From Clostridia bacterium (lineage in GTDB: Bacteria; Bacillota; Clostridia; Christensenellales; Aristaeellaceae): a DNA stretch of 64,000 nt. Under the pieces are notes generated by a model. That model was not told where the DNA came from. It searched no databases and saw nothing but the letters and a program-made list of their open reading frames with translations. The translations under genes were made by a program, and so were the position numbers. Where the stretch lies: contig JAFUTW010000041.1 in the NCBI GenBank assembly GCA_017484085.1, forward strand, positions 1 through 64,000, in the 5' to 3' direction. How positions within the stretch are numbered: the first letter of the stretch is position 1; each line of letters begins with the position of its first letter. Positions 31,019 through 38,006 of this stretch are shown here, one piece after another.

Positions 31019-32899
31019 TTACTCCGCGGGGATGAAATCCGGATACTCTTCGTTGTTGGTGACGAGATAGCCGGACAGATAGCCGATACCGCAGGCGTCA
31101 GCATCCGCGTTGGAGCCCAGGCGGTTGGTGCCGTGCACGCCGCCGGTGACCTCGCCGGCCGCATACAGGCCGGGGATCACGTTGCCGTAGATATCGATGA
31201 CGCGGGTCTTGGTGTCGATGACCAGGCCGCCCATGGTGTGGTGCACGGACGGGAAGTTCGGGATGGCGTAGTACGGGCCTTCCTCCATCTTGACCATGGT
31301 CGGGGCCATGACCTTGCCGAAGTCCGGATCGATCTGATCGTCGATGTACTGGTTGTGCTTCTTGACGGTCTCTTCCAGATTCTCAGCAGTGACGCTGGGA
31401 TACTGACCCTTGATCTCGACGGCGTTGATCTTGTCCGCCAGTTCCGCCAGGGTGTCAGCCTTCAGCACGCGGCCTTCCTCAACACCGGCAGCGATTTCTT
31501 CAGGCGTCGTGAAGGTCACGACAGGCTCGGTGAAGATCGCGTAGCAGGACGGGAAGCCGGTAGCGACGGCAGCGTTGGCGCAGACGTCGCGGCGGTCGCC
31601 CTCGTTGACGTAGCGCAGGCCCTGATAATCCACATAGATGACACCGTAGCTGGGGCCGGTGAAGGGCCACACAGCGTATTTGTCCAGAACGCCGTTGGTG
31701 GGATCCGCCCACGGATAACGCTGGATGTTGCTCATCTGCATGGTGTTGGCGCCGATCGCCTGGGCCAGGTAGATGCCCTCGCCGGTGGATGCGGCTTTGA
31801 TGTTCGTGGTGGGCTGGGATTCATCCAGGTACGGGACCTGCGTCTTGCGCATCGGGACGTTGGAGGAGAAGCCGCCGGTCGCCAGGATGACGCCCTTCTT
31901 CGCTTCGATATTCTTGTAGCCGTCCTTGGTCGCGGCGCGGATGCCGACGACGCGGTTGGCCTCGTCACGGGTACGGTAGATTTCCACCATCTTGGTGTTT
32001 AGCTCGACGGTTGCGCTGGTTTCGCGCAGCATCTCAGCCTGCAGGTTGGTGATATCGGAGCCGACCTGCTCCTTCGTCACGTAGGTGCGGTAGCCGTAGT
32101 GTCCGCCCGGACGGGCCAGGGTGTTGCGGATGACCAGGCCGTGGTCGAGCAGGATGTCGAAGAACGCCGGGGAAGAGTAGACCATCAGGCGGACGAGGGC
32201 TTCGTTGCTCATGAGGTCGCCGCCGTTCATGGTGTCTTCAATGTGCTTTTCGGGGGTGTCGGGAACGAGGTTGAACTCCTGCTGGAGGCGGGCAGCCTCT
32301 TTGGAGGTGTAGGCAGCGTACTGGCCGCCGTTGATGGCGGAGTTGCCGCCGGTGGTGGAGAGCTTTTCAACCAGCACGACGCTGTCTTCGGAGTTGGTCG
32401 CTGCGCCGTAGGCAGCCGCCAGGCCCGCGAAGCCGCCGCCGACCACGACGACGTCGTAGCTCTCGTCCCAGGTCTCGGGCACTTCAAAGCTGCCCATCAC
32501 CGGGTAGTAATCGGGGGCGAGCTCGATGGCCGTCTCTGCAGCTGCGGCAAAGTCGGTCTCTGCAGCGCCGGCTTCGGTCAGGGCAGCGCGTACGGCAGCC
32601 TTGACGCCCTTGGAACTCATGGTTGCGCCGGAGACGTCGTCCACTTCGACGGTCTGGGCCGCCACGATGTCAGCCGGGATCTTTTCCAGTGCCGGCCAGC
32701 CGGGGGCGGTCTCCTGGTATTCGGTGACCTTGACGTCGGTGATGGCATCTTCCGTGACGGTGACTTCAACAGTCAGTCCGTCGAACATGCCCTTGGCAAC
32801 GCCGGTGTAGGTGCCGGGCGTCATGGCCAGGGCGCTGGTCGCCGTCAGCAGCATCATGACGGAGAGCAGCACAGCGATGATTTTGCGGTTCATCTTCAT
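31019..32899 (-). CDS. Secreted FMN-binding / FAD-dependent reductase, urocanate/fumarate-reductase-like
   Basis: 626 residues; start at 32899 or at the third codon (32893), the AAGGAG site fitting the latter slightly better. Signal peptide ending SALA (about 1-25), FMN_bind domain with canonical D-D-V-S-G-A-T at 87-93, and FAD domain from VVVVGGGFAGL. The active-site blocks HHTMGG and HGTNRLG are present. The middle region (GHYGYRTYV, YPWADPTNGVLDK) differs from the two other canonical members, implying another substrate. It is divergent from a LysR gene, which is the probable regulator. A weak -10 (TATACT, 32943-32938 on the minus strand) without a good -35 suits an activator-dependent promoter. 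Confidence 0.85.
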   Translation of the reverse strand: MKMNRKIIAVLLSVMMLLTATSALAMTPGTYTGVAKGMFDGLTVEVTVTEDAITDVKVTEYQETAPGWPALEKIPADIVAAQTVEVDDVSGATMSSKGVKAAVRAALTEAGAAETDFAAAAETAIELAPDYYPVMGSFEVPETWDESYDVVVVGGGFAGLAAAYGAATNSEDSVVLVEKLSTTGGNSAINGGQYAAYTSKEAARLQQEFNLVPDTPEKHIEDTMNGGDLMSNEALVRLMVYSSPAFFDILLDHGLVIRNTLARPGGHYGYRTYVTKEQVGSDITNLQAEMLRETSATVELNTKMVEIYRTRDEANRVVGIRAATKDGYKNIEAKKGVILATGGFSSNVPMRKTQVPYLDESQPTTNIKAASTGEGIYLAQAIGANTMQMSNIQRYPWADPTNGVLDKYAVWPFTGPSYGVIYVDYQGLRYVNEGDRRDVCANAAVATGFPSCYAIFTEPVVTFTTPEEIAAGVEEGRVLKADTLAELADKINAVEIKGQYPSVTAENLEETVKKHNQYIDDQIDPDFGKVMAPTMVKMEEGPYYAIPNFPSVHHTMGGLVIDTKTRVIDIYGNVIPGLYAAGEVTGGVHGTNRLGSNADADACGIGYLSGYLVTNNEEYPDFIPAE

Positions 32900-33025
32900 G
32901 ATCTCCTTCCTTTTTTACCCTCTCGGGCTTGTCATCAGTATAACAGAAGCGGGAGTAAGATGCCTTTCAAAAAGGGAAATACTGGCTTCGAAAAACAGAA
33001 ATTTAACAAAATGCACCTTTTTAAC

Positions 33026-33067
33026 GCAATTTGTACGTTGCAAAGTATCCATTAATAACGATATAAT
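33026..33067 (+). promoter_or_regulatory. lysR promoter with candidate LysR box
   Basis: TTGCAA (33038-33043), 18 bases, TATAAT (33062-33067). GCAA (33026-33029) and TTGC (33038-33041) form a short dyad over the -35, in the divergent region where LysR proteins usually bind for autorepression and activation. Confidence 0.5.
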
Positions 33068-33096
33068 ATTCAAATCGACTACTTGAGGGGGTTGCT

Positions 33097-34026
33097 ATGG
33101 ATACACGGGAACTGCTCACCTTCGTCACTGTCAGTGAAACGCTGAATTACCAGAAAGCAGCCGATCTGCTGCAGTATGCGCCTTCCACGCTCTTCAAGCA
33201 CATCCAGCAGCTGGAAAGCGAGCTGGATACCCAGCTTGTCGTCCGGGAGGGGCGCGCGCTGCGCCTCACCGTGGCAGGGGAGCGGTTCCTGCCGATCGCA
33301 CAGGATATGCTTGCGGAGTACCGTGCCGCAATGGGCCTCAAAGAAGAGGAAACAGAAACGCTGACGATCGGCGGCTGCGAAATGAACATCGGAAACAGCC
33401 TGATCGATCTGCTGATGCGGTTTGCCGATTCTCACCCGCACATCCGGCTCAGCATGATGACGGCGCCCAACGCGAGCGTGCCGCAGATGGTGCGCGAAGG
33501 CCAGGTGGATATGGGCTTCTTCTACTCCACGGGGCACAAGCATCACAACCTGCAGTCCATCCGCCTTTACCGGGAGCCGGCGTTTCTCGTGGCGTCGCGC
33601 CAGAATCCGCTGTCCCACGCGAGCAGGCTCCGCTATGAGGATCTGAACGGAATGGAGTTCGTCTATCCGCACGACACCTGCTGCTTTGTCACCATGCTGA
33701 TCCCGGAGCTGGTCCGCCGAAAGATCGAATTGAAGCGGGTTTCCTATCTGGGCGGCATGCAGCTGGTGGTGGACCAGGCGAGGCGGGAAGGCGCGGTGAC
33801 CCTGGCTCCCCAGTGCGCGCTGCGCAGGTTTGAGGAGACCTATGGGCTGGTAAAACTGGATATGCAGGAGAACCCCTTCTGCGCGTGGGAAACCATCCTG
33901 CTGGGCAGCCGCGCTAAAGCGGGCGCCGTGCAGGAACTGCTGAACTTTTCCATGCGGGAAGCGCAGCGCATCGTACAGGAAAACAGCCTGGAGACAGAAA
34001 TAGAGACAGAAGTTTGCGCCGAATAG
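33097..34026 (+). CDS. LysR-family transcriptional regulator
   Basis: 309 residues; ATG behind GAGGGGG. Winged helix MDTRELLTFVTVSETLNYQKAA with LQYAPSTLFKHIQQLE, then a substrate-binding-like effector domain with a cysteine-containing GGCEMN segment also found in its paralogue at 29891. Divergently transcribed from the secreted reductase at 31019 across a 197-base AT-rich region, the classical layout for a LysR activator and its target. Confidence 0.9.
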   Translation: MDTRELLTFVTVSETLNYQKAADLLQYAPSTLFKHIQQLESELDTQLVVREGRALRLTVAGERFLPIAQDMLAEYRAAMGLKEEETETLTIGGCEMNIGNSLIDLLMRFADSHPHIRLSMMTAPNASVPQMVREGQVDMGFFYSTGHKHHNLQSIRLYREPAFLVASRQNPLSHASRLRYEDLNGMEFVYPHDTCCFVTMLIPELVRRKIELKRVSYLGGMQLVVDQARREGAVTLAPQCALRRFEETYGLVKLDMQENPFCAWETILLGSRAKAGAVQELLNFSMREAQRIVQENSLETEIETEVCAE

Positions 34027-34055
34027 ACAGACGGATTCCGTTTACAGCATGTATA

Positions 34056-34100
34056 AAAACGGCAGACGGCCCTTTGATCGGGCCGCCTGCCGTTTCTGTT
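34056..34100 (+). terminator. Terminator of the lysR gene at 33097
   Basis: AACGGCAGACGGCCC, loop, GGGCCGCCTGCCGTT followed by TCTGTT; also serves the convergent DUF3990 gene through the AAAA on its left side. Confidence 0.8.
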
Positions 34101-34132
34101 CGCTCAGAGCAGCTGCAAAGCAAAGCGGAAAA

Positions 34133-34762
34133 TTATTCCTCTTCCAGCATCTTTGCCAGTTCCTCAGCAAAAAGCTGCTGATAGACCTGCTCTTCGCGCA
34201 AAACCAATTTCCGGGAGGCGGCAAGCCGGGCGCTGTCCACCTCCAGAGCATCCACAAAACGCAGATGAGAAGCAGCCTTCTCGGTTTTGAGAGCGATCTG
34301 CGTGTATTCGGGGCCGAGCTGGAGAAGCCGGAGGGACTGCTGCGGTGTGAGAAAACCGCTGGTGATGAGCCCCTGTGTGTCGTAGAGGATGTCGTTGGCG
34401 ATGGGGCCGGCGATCACATCAGCCCCGCTGTAAGGATCGGGAGCGCCGGCGCGGTTTGCGCTGAGGCAGGCAAACCATGCGCTGTCCCGCTGCAGGCGCA
34501 CGACGGCAAGGCCATCCCAGTCAAAGTCATACCGGTTGATAAAGGTGCGGCGGTCTTTCTGTTCCCGTGCCCACTTTACGGCAAAGTCCTCATCCGGGGT
34601 GAGATAAAAGCCCCAGCCGAAATCGGCGTTCCTTCTGCCGCGGTGGATGTCCGGTTTTTCGATCACCTGAAAGCCGGCGTGATACAGCCGGACAGGCAGG
34701 CGTGAGATGCCTGCGGTGTCCTGCCGCAGGCTGCTGCTTTGGGATGAAAGGCTATTGTTCAT
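34133..34762 (-). CDS. DUF3990-domain protein (ADP-ribosyltransferase-like fold)
   Basis: 209 residues; ATG behind CCGGAGGACAG. After a short serine-rich leader the family signature is clear: LYHAGFQVIEKPDIHRGRR and NADFGWGFYLTPDEDFA, then FDWDGLAVVRL. DUF3990 proteins are thought to share the fold of mono-ADP-ribosyltransferases; the H-x-G and the FGxGFYLT strand would be the NAD-binding part. The C-terminal half (about 140-209) is helical and charged. No signal peptide and no obvious antitoxin gene next to it. It has its own promoter and converges on a LysR gene. Function unknown. Confidence 0.75.
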   Translation of the reverse strand: MNNSLSSQSSSLRQDTAGISRLPVRLYHAGFQVIEKPDIHRGRRNADFGWGFYLTPDEDFAVKWAREQKDRRTFINRYDFDWDGLAVVRLQRDSAWFACLSANRAGAPDPYSGADVIAGPIANDILYDTQGLITSGFLTPQQSLRLLQLGPEYTQIALKTEKAASHLRFVDALEVDSARLAASRKLVLREEQVYQQLFAEELAKMLEEE

Positions 34763-34817
34763 CTGTCTGTCCTCCGGCTGATAAAGAAATACGTGTATTT
34801 TGCGCCGTTATTTGAAG

Positions 34818-34847
34818 ATTGTAAAGGCCGGCAATGCCGTCTGTCAA
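34818..34847 (-). promoter_or_regulatory. Promoter of the DUF3990 gene
   Basis: Minus strand TTGACA (34847-34842), 18 bases, TACAAT (34823-34818). Confidence 0.65.
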
Positions 34848-34951
34848 TTTCAATATTTTGCGCACAGTAATCTTGTGACGCTCTTGTGACGCTTTTTGTG
34901 CTATTCTATATGCGCAGCCCGGGAAGACGGGCGGAAAAGAGGTTTTAGAAG

Positions 34952-35536
34952 ATGAAAAAGAGATTTGCAGCCTTGCTGGCAGCGGTGCTGGTGACCCTGG
35001 CGGCTGCCGCGGGGGCACAGGGTTCTCTTCCCGACTATGCGTATACCGGGGATGACCCGATCACGGGCGCCGTTGCGGAGTACACGGCGACCGTCCTTGC
35101 AGAGCCTTTCATGTGGAAGGAAAACACCGTCGCCATCCCCCTGCCCATAATAGTGCAGCTCTGGTGGCCGGATCCGGACACCGTGAAAGTCACCGGGAAT
35201 TTCTGGACGCTGGTCTATGAGCAGCGGGACGATGTACTTGTGTGCATCGCCGGCGGAGAGGCCCCCGGCATCCTTACACTTAAGAAGGACGGGGAAACCT
35301 GGAAGATGACAGACGCAGAGATCGCCGGAGACGGCGATAATTACGGGAAGGACATCATACGCTTCTGCGGGGGAGACAAGGAGCTGGAAGAGGAGATGTT
35401 CTACGGAACGAATCTGGATACGGAATCCGCAAAATTGCTTCGTGCGGAGTATATCCGGGACTACGTGGAAAAGAACGGGCTGAAGATCAAAGCCTATCAG
35501 GATGAGTACTGGGACCCTGTCCCGCTGTATGAGTAA
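34952..35536 (+). CDS. Secreted protein of unknown function
   Basis: 194 residues; ATG with AAAAGAGGTTTTAG upstream. Signal peptide about 1-23 (ending GAQG), then a compact acidic domain with two cysteines (CIAGGEAPG and RFCGGD). I do not recognise the family. The pattern VTGNFWTLVYEQ followed by GILTLKKDGETWKM is reminiscent of small beta-rich NTF2-like or DUF4783-like extracellular domains, but this is only a resemblance. Two direct TTGTGACGC repeats (34871-34893) precede it. Ends in a strong terminator. Confidence 0.65.
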   Translation: MKKRFAALLAAVLVTLAAAAGAQGSLPDYAYTGDDPITGAVAEYTATVLAEPFMWKENTVAIPLPIIVQLWWPDPDTVKVTGNFWTLVYEQRDDVLVCIAGGEAPGILTLKKDGETWKMTDAEIAGDGDNYGKDIIRFCGGDKELEEEMFYGTNLDTESAKLLRAEYIRDYVEKNGLKIKAYQDEYWDPVPLYE

Positions 35537-35548
35537 AACTGAAGGAAC

Positions 35549-35596
35549 GGGCTCTGCGCCCCTGCCGATTGCCGGCGGGAGCGCGGAGCCTTTTTC
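35549..35596 (+). terminator. Terminator of the secreted-protein gene
   Basis: GGCTCTGCGCCCCTGCCG pairs with CGGCGGGAGCGCGGAGCC (few mismatches) and is followed by TTTTT. Confidence 0.85.
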
Positions 35597-35601
35597 TGTG
35601 A

Positions 35602-35630
35602 TTTTTAACCGCCTGCGAATGTGATATAAT
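35602..35630 (+). promoter_or_regulatory. Extended -10 promoter of mnmE
   Basis: TGATATAAT (35622-35630) is a perfect extended -10 (TGnTATAAT); the -35 (TTTTTA near 35602) is weak, as is common with extended -10 promoters. Confidence 0.65.
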
Positions 35631-35657
35631 GATCGCTGACAGAAGGGAGGAAGGGAC

Positions 35658-37010
35658 ATGCACAATCTGACGGACACGATCTGCGCCCAGGCGACCCCGC
35701 CGGGAGAGGGCGGCATCGCTATCCTGCGCATGAGCGGGCCGCGCGCATCCGGGATCCTGAAAGAGGTCTTCCGGCCTGCATCGGGCAGCCTGATCCCGCG
35801 GATGCTGACCTACGGAAAAGTGGTGGACGGGGATGATACTGCGGATGAAGCGATGGCCGTGCTGCTCCCGGGTCCCCGGAGCTATACCCGGCAGGATGTG
35901 GCGGAAATCCACTGCCACGGCTCGCAGGCCCTCACTTCCCGGATATTGCGTCTGCTGATGGCCCGCGGGGCGAGGCCTGCGGAACCTGGGGAGTTCACAT
36001 ACCGCGCGTTTGCCCTGGGGCGGATCGATCTTTCGCAAGCGGAGGCTGTCATGCGCATGATCCGCGCGGACAGCGATCGCGCGATGAAAAGCGCAGTCCG
36101 GCAGATCGAAGGCGGTGTTTCTTCCTTTATAAAAGACGCGCGTGAGGAGATCATCGGCATGCTCTCCGCGCTTTCCGCCGCCATCGACTTCCCGGATGAA
36201 GTGGAAGAACAGGAGACGCGGGAGGCGCTGCTGAAAAAATGCGCACTGCTGAAGGAGAGGCTCTCGTCATCGACAGACCCGCGCGAAGGCAGGCTGGAGG
36301 ACGAAGGGCTGCGCGTTGCGCTCTGCGGCCAGCCCAACGCCGGAAAGAGCAGCCTGCTCAACGCGCTGCTGGGGGAAGACCGGGCCATCGTCACGGCCAT
36401 ACCGGGGACGACGCGGGACGTGATCGAGGCGCGTACGCAGATGGACGGGTATTCCGTCATCCTGACGGACACGGCAGGGCTGCGCGACGCGGGAGATGAG
36501 GTGGAGCGCATCGGCATTGAGCGGGCGCAGAAAGCGCTTTCGGAGGCGGATGTGCGGCTCATGGTCATCGACGGCTCCGAACCGCTGGAGGAGGAAAGCC
36601 TGAAGCTTGCGGAAGAGATATCGCCGCACCTTGTGGTCATCAGCAAAGAGGATCTGCCGCAGGCTTTTGCGACAAGCGCGTTGGAGAAAGCGCTCCCCGG
36701 CGTACCGGTGCTGTCGGTCTCTGCGCCTTCCGGAGAGGGGCTTGCGGAGCTAAAAACAAAAATCGCCTCGCTGGCAAAGCCGGAGGCTGGTGAGGGCGCG
36801 ATACTGACTCAGGCCAGGCACGCGGAAGCGGCGCTCCGGGCTTGCGCGTCCATCGGCGACGCTATTGCGGCACTGAACGACGGTTTTGAGACGGATGTCG
36901 CCGCAGTTGATCTGTCCGCCGCGCTGGATGCGCTTGGGGAAATCACGGGCGAGACCCTGTCGGAGCAAGTCATCGACGAGGTATTCGCCAGGTTCTGCGT
37001 GGGCAAGTGA
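35658..37010 (+). CDS. mnmE: tRNA modification GTPase MnmE (TrmE)
   Basis: 450 residues, the normal length. The N-terminal folate-binding domain starts DTICAQATPPGEGGIAILR; the G domain has GQPNAGKSSLLNALL (G1), TTRD (G2) and DTAGLR (G3); the C-terminus FCVGK carries the catalytic cysteine of the C(I/L/V)GK motif. With MnmG it installs cmnm5U34 in tRNAs for two-box codons. The partner mnmG, and yidC-jag that usually precede mnmE, are not adjacent, so the origin-proximal cluster is broken up here. Its stop codon directly abuts that of the convergent phosphoesterase gene. Confidence 0.97.
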   Translation: MHNLTDTICAQATPPGEGGIAILRMSGPRASGILKEVFRPASGSLIPRMLTYGKVVDGDDTADEAMAVLLPGPRSYTRQDVAEIHCHGSQALTSRILRLLMARGARPAEPGEFTYRAFALGRIDLSQAEAVMRMIRADSDRAMKSAVRQIEGGVSSFIKDAREEIIGMLSALSAAIDFPDEVEEQETREALLKKCALLKERLSSSTDPREGRLEDEGLRVALCGQPNAGKSSLLNALLGEDRAIVTAIPGTTRDVIEARTQMDGYSVILTDTAGLRDAGDEVERIGIERAQKALSEADVRLMVIDGSEPLEEESLKLAEEISPHLVVISKEDLPQAFATSALEKALPGVPVLSVSAPSGEGLAELKTKIASLAKPEAGEGAILTQARHAEAALRACASIGDAIAALNDGFETDVAAVDLSAALDALGEITGETLSEQVIDEVFARFCVGK

Positions 37011-37859
37011 TCAGCGGAACTGCTTCCAGTACAAGGCGGTGGAGAGGCCGTCCGGCCAGGGAAAGAGATCGTCCGCGTGACGCCAGGTCTCGTGGGAGAT
37101 CTGTTCTTCGCCCTTTTCCTTGCGGAGGATTTCCGCGCGGCGGACAAAGTCAACCAGGTAATCACGGCCCGTCATCATCTGCGTGCAGGCGATGCGCGCC
37201 ATGACGGGACAGTATTCCGAAAGCCCGGAGGAGCGGAAGAGCCCCGGCATCCTGCGGATGTCGAAGGATGCGTAGTACGGGCGCAGCACCGCGCCGTCCT
37301 CTGTGGTTTCAAGCATCGTATACGGCGCAGCGCCTGGGACACCGTCATCCATGCAGCCGACGGCACCGATGCTGTCCAGCCGGAGATGCGGCAGGTGGTA
37401 ATGCGTCGGATTGTGCCCGTGCCCGCAGACGATATGCGTAAAGCCCTGCGTGTACCGCTCACGGAGCAGCGGCAGCGCGCGGGGCGGGTCGAAGACGGGA
37501 AAGCGGTCGTCGCCCGGCAGCGCGTGGCAGTACGTGATCCCATCCAATTCGAGCGTCTCCGGGAAGGTGATCGCCTCCCGGGTGAGGCGGGATGCGTTCC
37601 AGCGCAGCGATTCGAAGTTTGCACCGTCATAAGCGCTGTCACCGGCAAGGACGGAGAGGACATAGCGCTCATGGTTGCCGTGCAGGCATGTGACGCGGTG
37701 TTCCTTTAAGAGGGACAGGACCTCATTGGGACAGGGACCGAGGTTGATCTGGTCGCCCAAAGAAAGGATCGCATCCGGCCTGCGCGGACGAATGGCGGAG
37801 AGGACCGCTTCCAGCGCGGGGAGATTGGCGTGAATATCGGAAATGACTGCGATCAGCAT
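37011..37859 (-). CDS. Metallophosphoesterase (YfcE/MJ0936-like)
   Basis: 282 residues. Metal ligands appear in order: ISDIHAN near 6-12, LSLGDQINLGP, HGNHERY and CGHGHNPTHYHLP. The size and the N-terminal SDIHANLPALEAVL are typical of the large group of calcineurin-like phosphoesterases that include ApaH-like and diadenosine or protein phosphatases; the substrate cannot be named. Convergent with mnmE, zero bases between stop codons and no terminator hairpin between them. Its upstream region carries the two parS sites. Confidence 0.85.
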   Translation of the reverse strand: MLIAVISDIHANLPALEAVLSAIRPRRPDAILSLGDQINLGPCPNEVLSLLKEHRVTCLHGNHERYVLSVLAGDSAYDGANFESLRWNASRLTREAITFPETLELDGITYCHALPGDDRFPVFDPPRALPLLRERYTQGFTHIVCGHGHNPTHYHLPHLRLDSIGAVGCMDDGVPGAAPYTMLETTEDGAVLRPYYASFDIRRMPGLFRSSGLSEYCPVMARIACTQMMTGRDYLVDFVRRAEILRKEKGEEQISHETWRHADDLFPWPDGLSTALYWKQFR

Positions 37860-37921
37860 AGGCCATCCTCCGTACAGATAATGAAATAGAATTCGACAGG
37901 AAAAGCGGTTTTTCCTTTAAA

Positions 37922-37937
37922 TGTTTCACGTGAAACA
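37922..37937. other. parS: parS site 1 (ParB-binding centromere)
   Basis: TGTTTCACGTGAAACA, a perfect match to the chromosomal parS consensus; the palindrome extends two bases further on each side. ParB/Spo0J binds here and spreads to organise origin segregation. Confidence 0.92.
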
Positions 37938-37968
37938 TTGCTTTGCGCAAATAGGAGAGTACGAGGAA

Positions 37969-37984
37969 TGTTTCACGTGAAACA
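37969..37984. other. parS: parS site 2 (ParB-binding centromere)
   Basis: A second perfect TGTTTCACGTGAAACA, 47 bases from the first, extended to a 22-base palindrome. It lies only 23 bases before the addB start. Confidence 0.92.
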
Positions 37985-38006
37985 TTCGTAAGATCCGGAG
38001 GTTTAT

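Noticed and set aside
34871..34893. Direct TTGTGACGC repeats as promoter or CRP-like site
   Set aside because: Spacing to any -10 is poor and the sequence is not palindromic; kept only as a remark under the adjacent gene.
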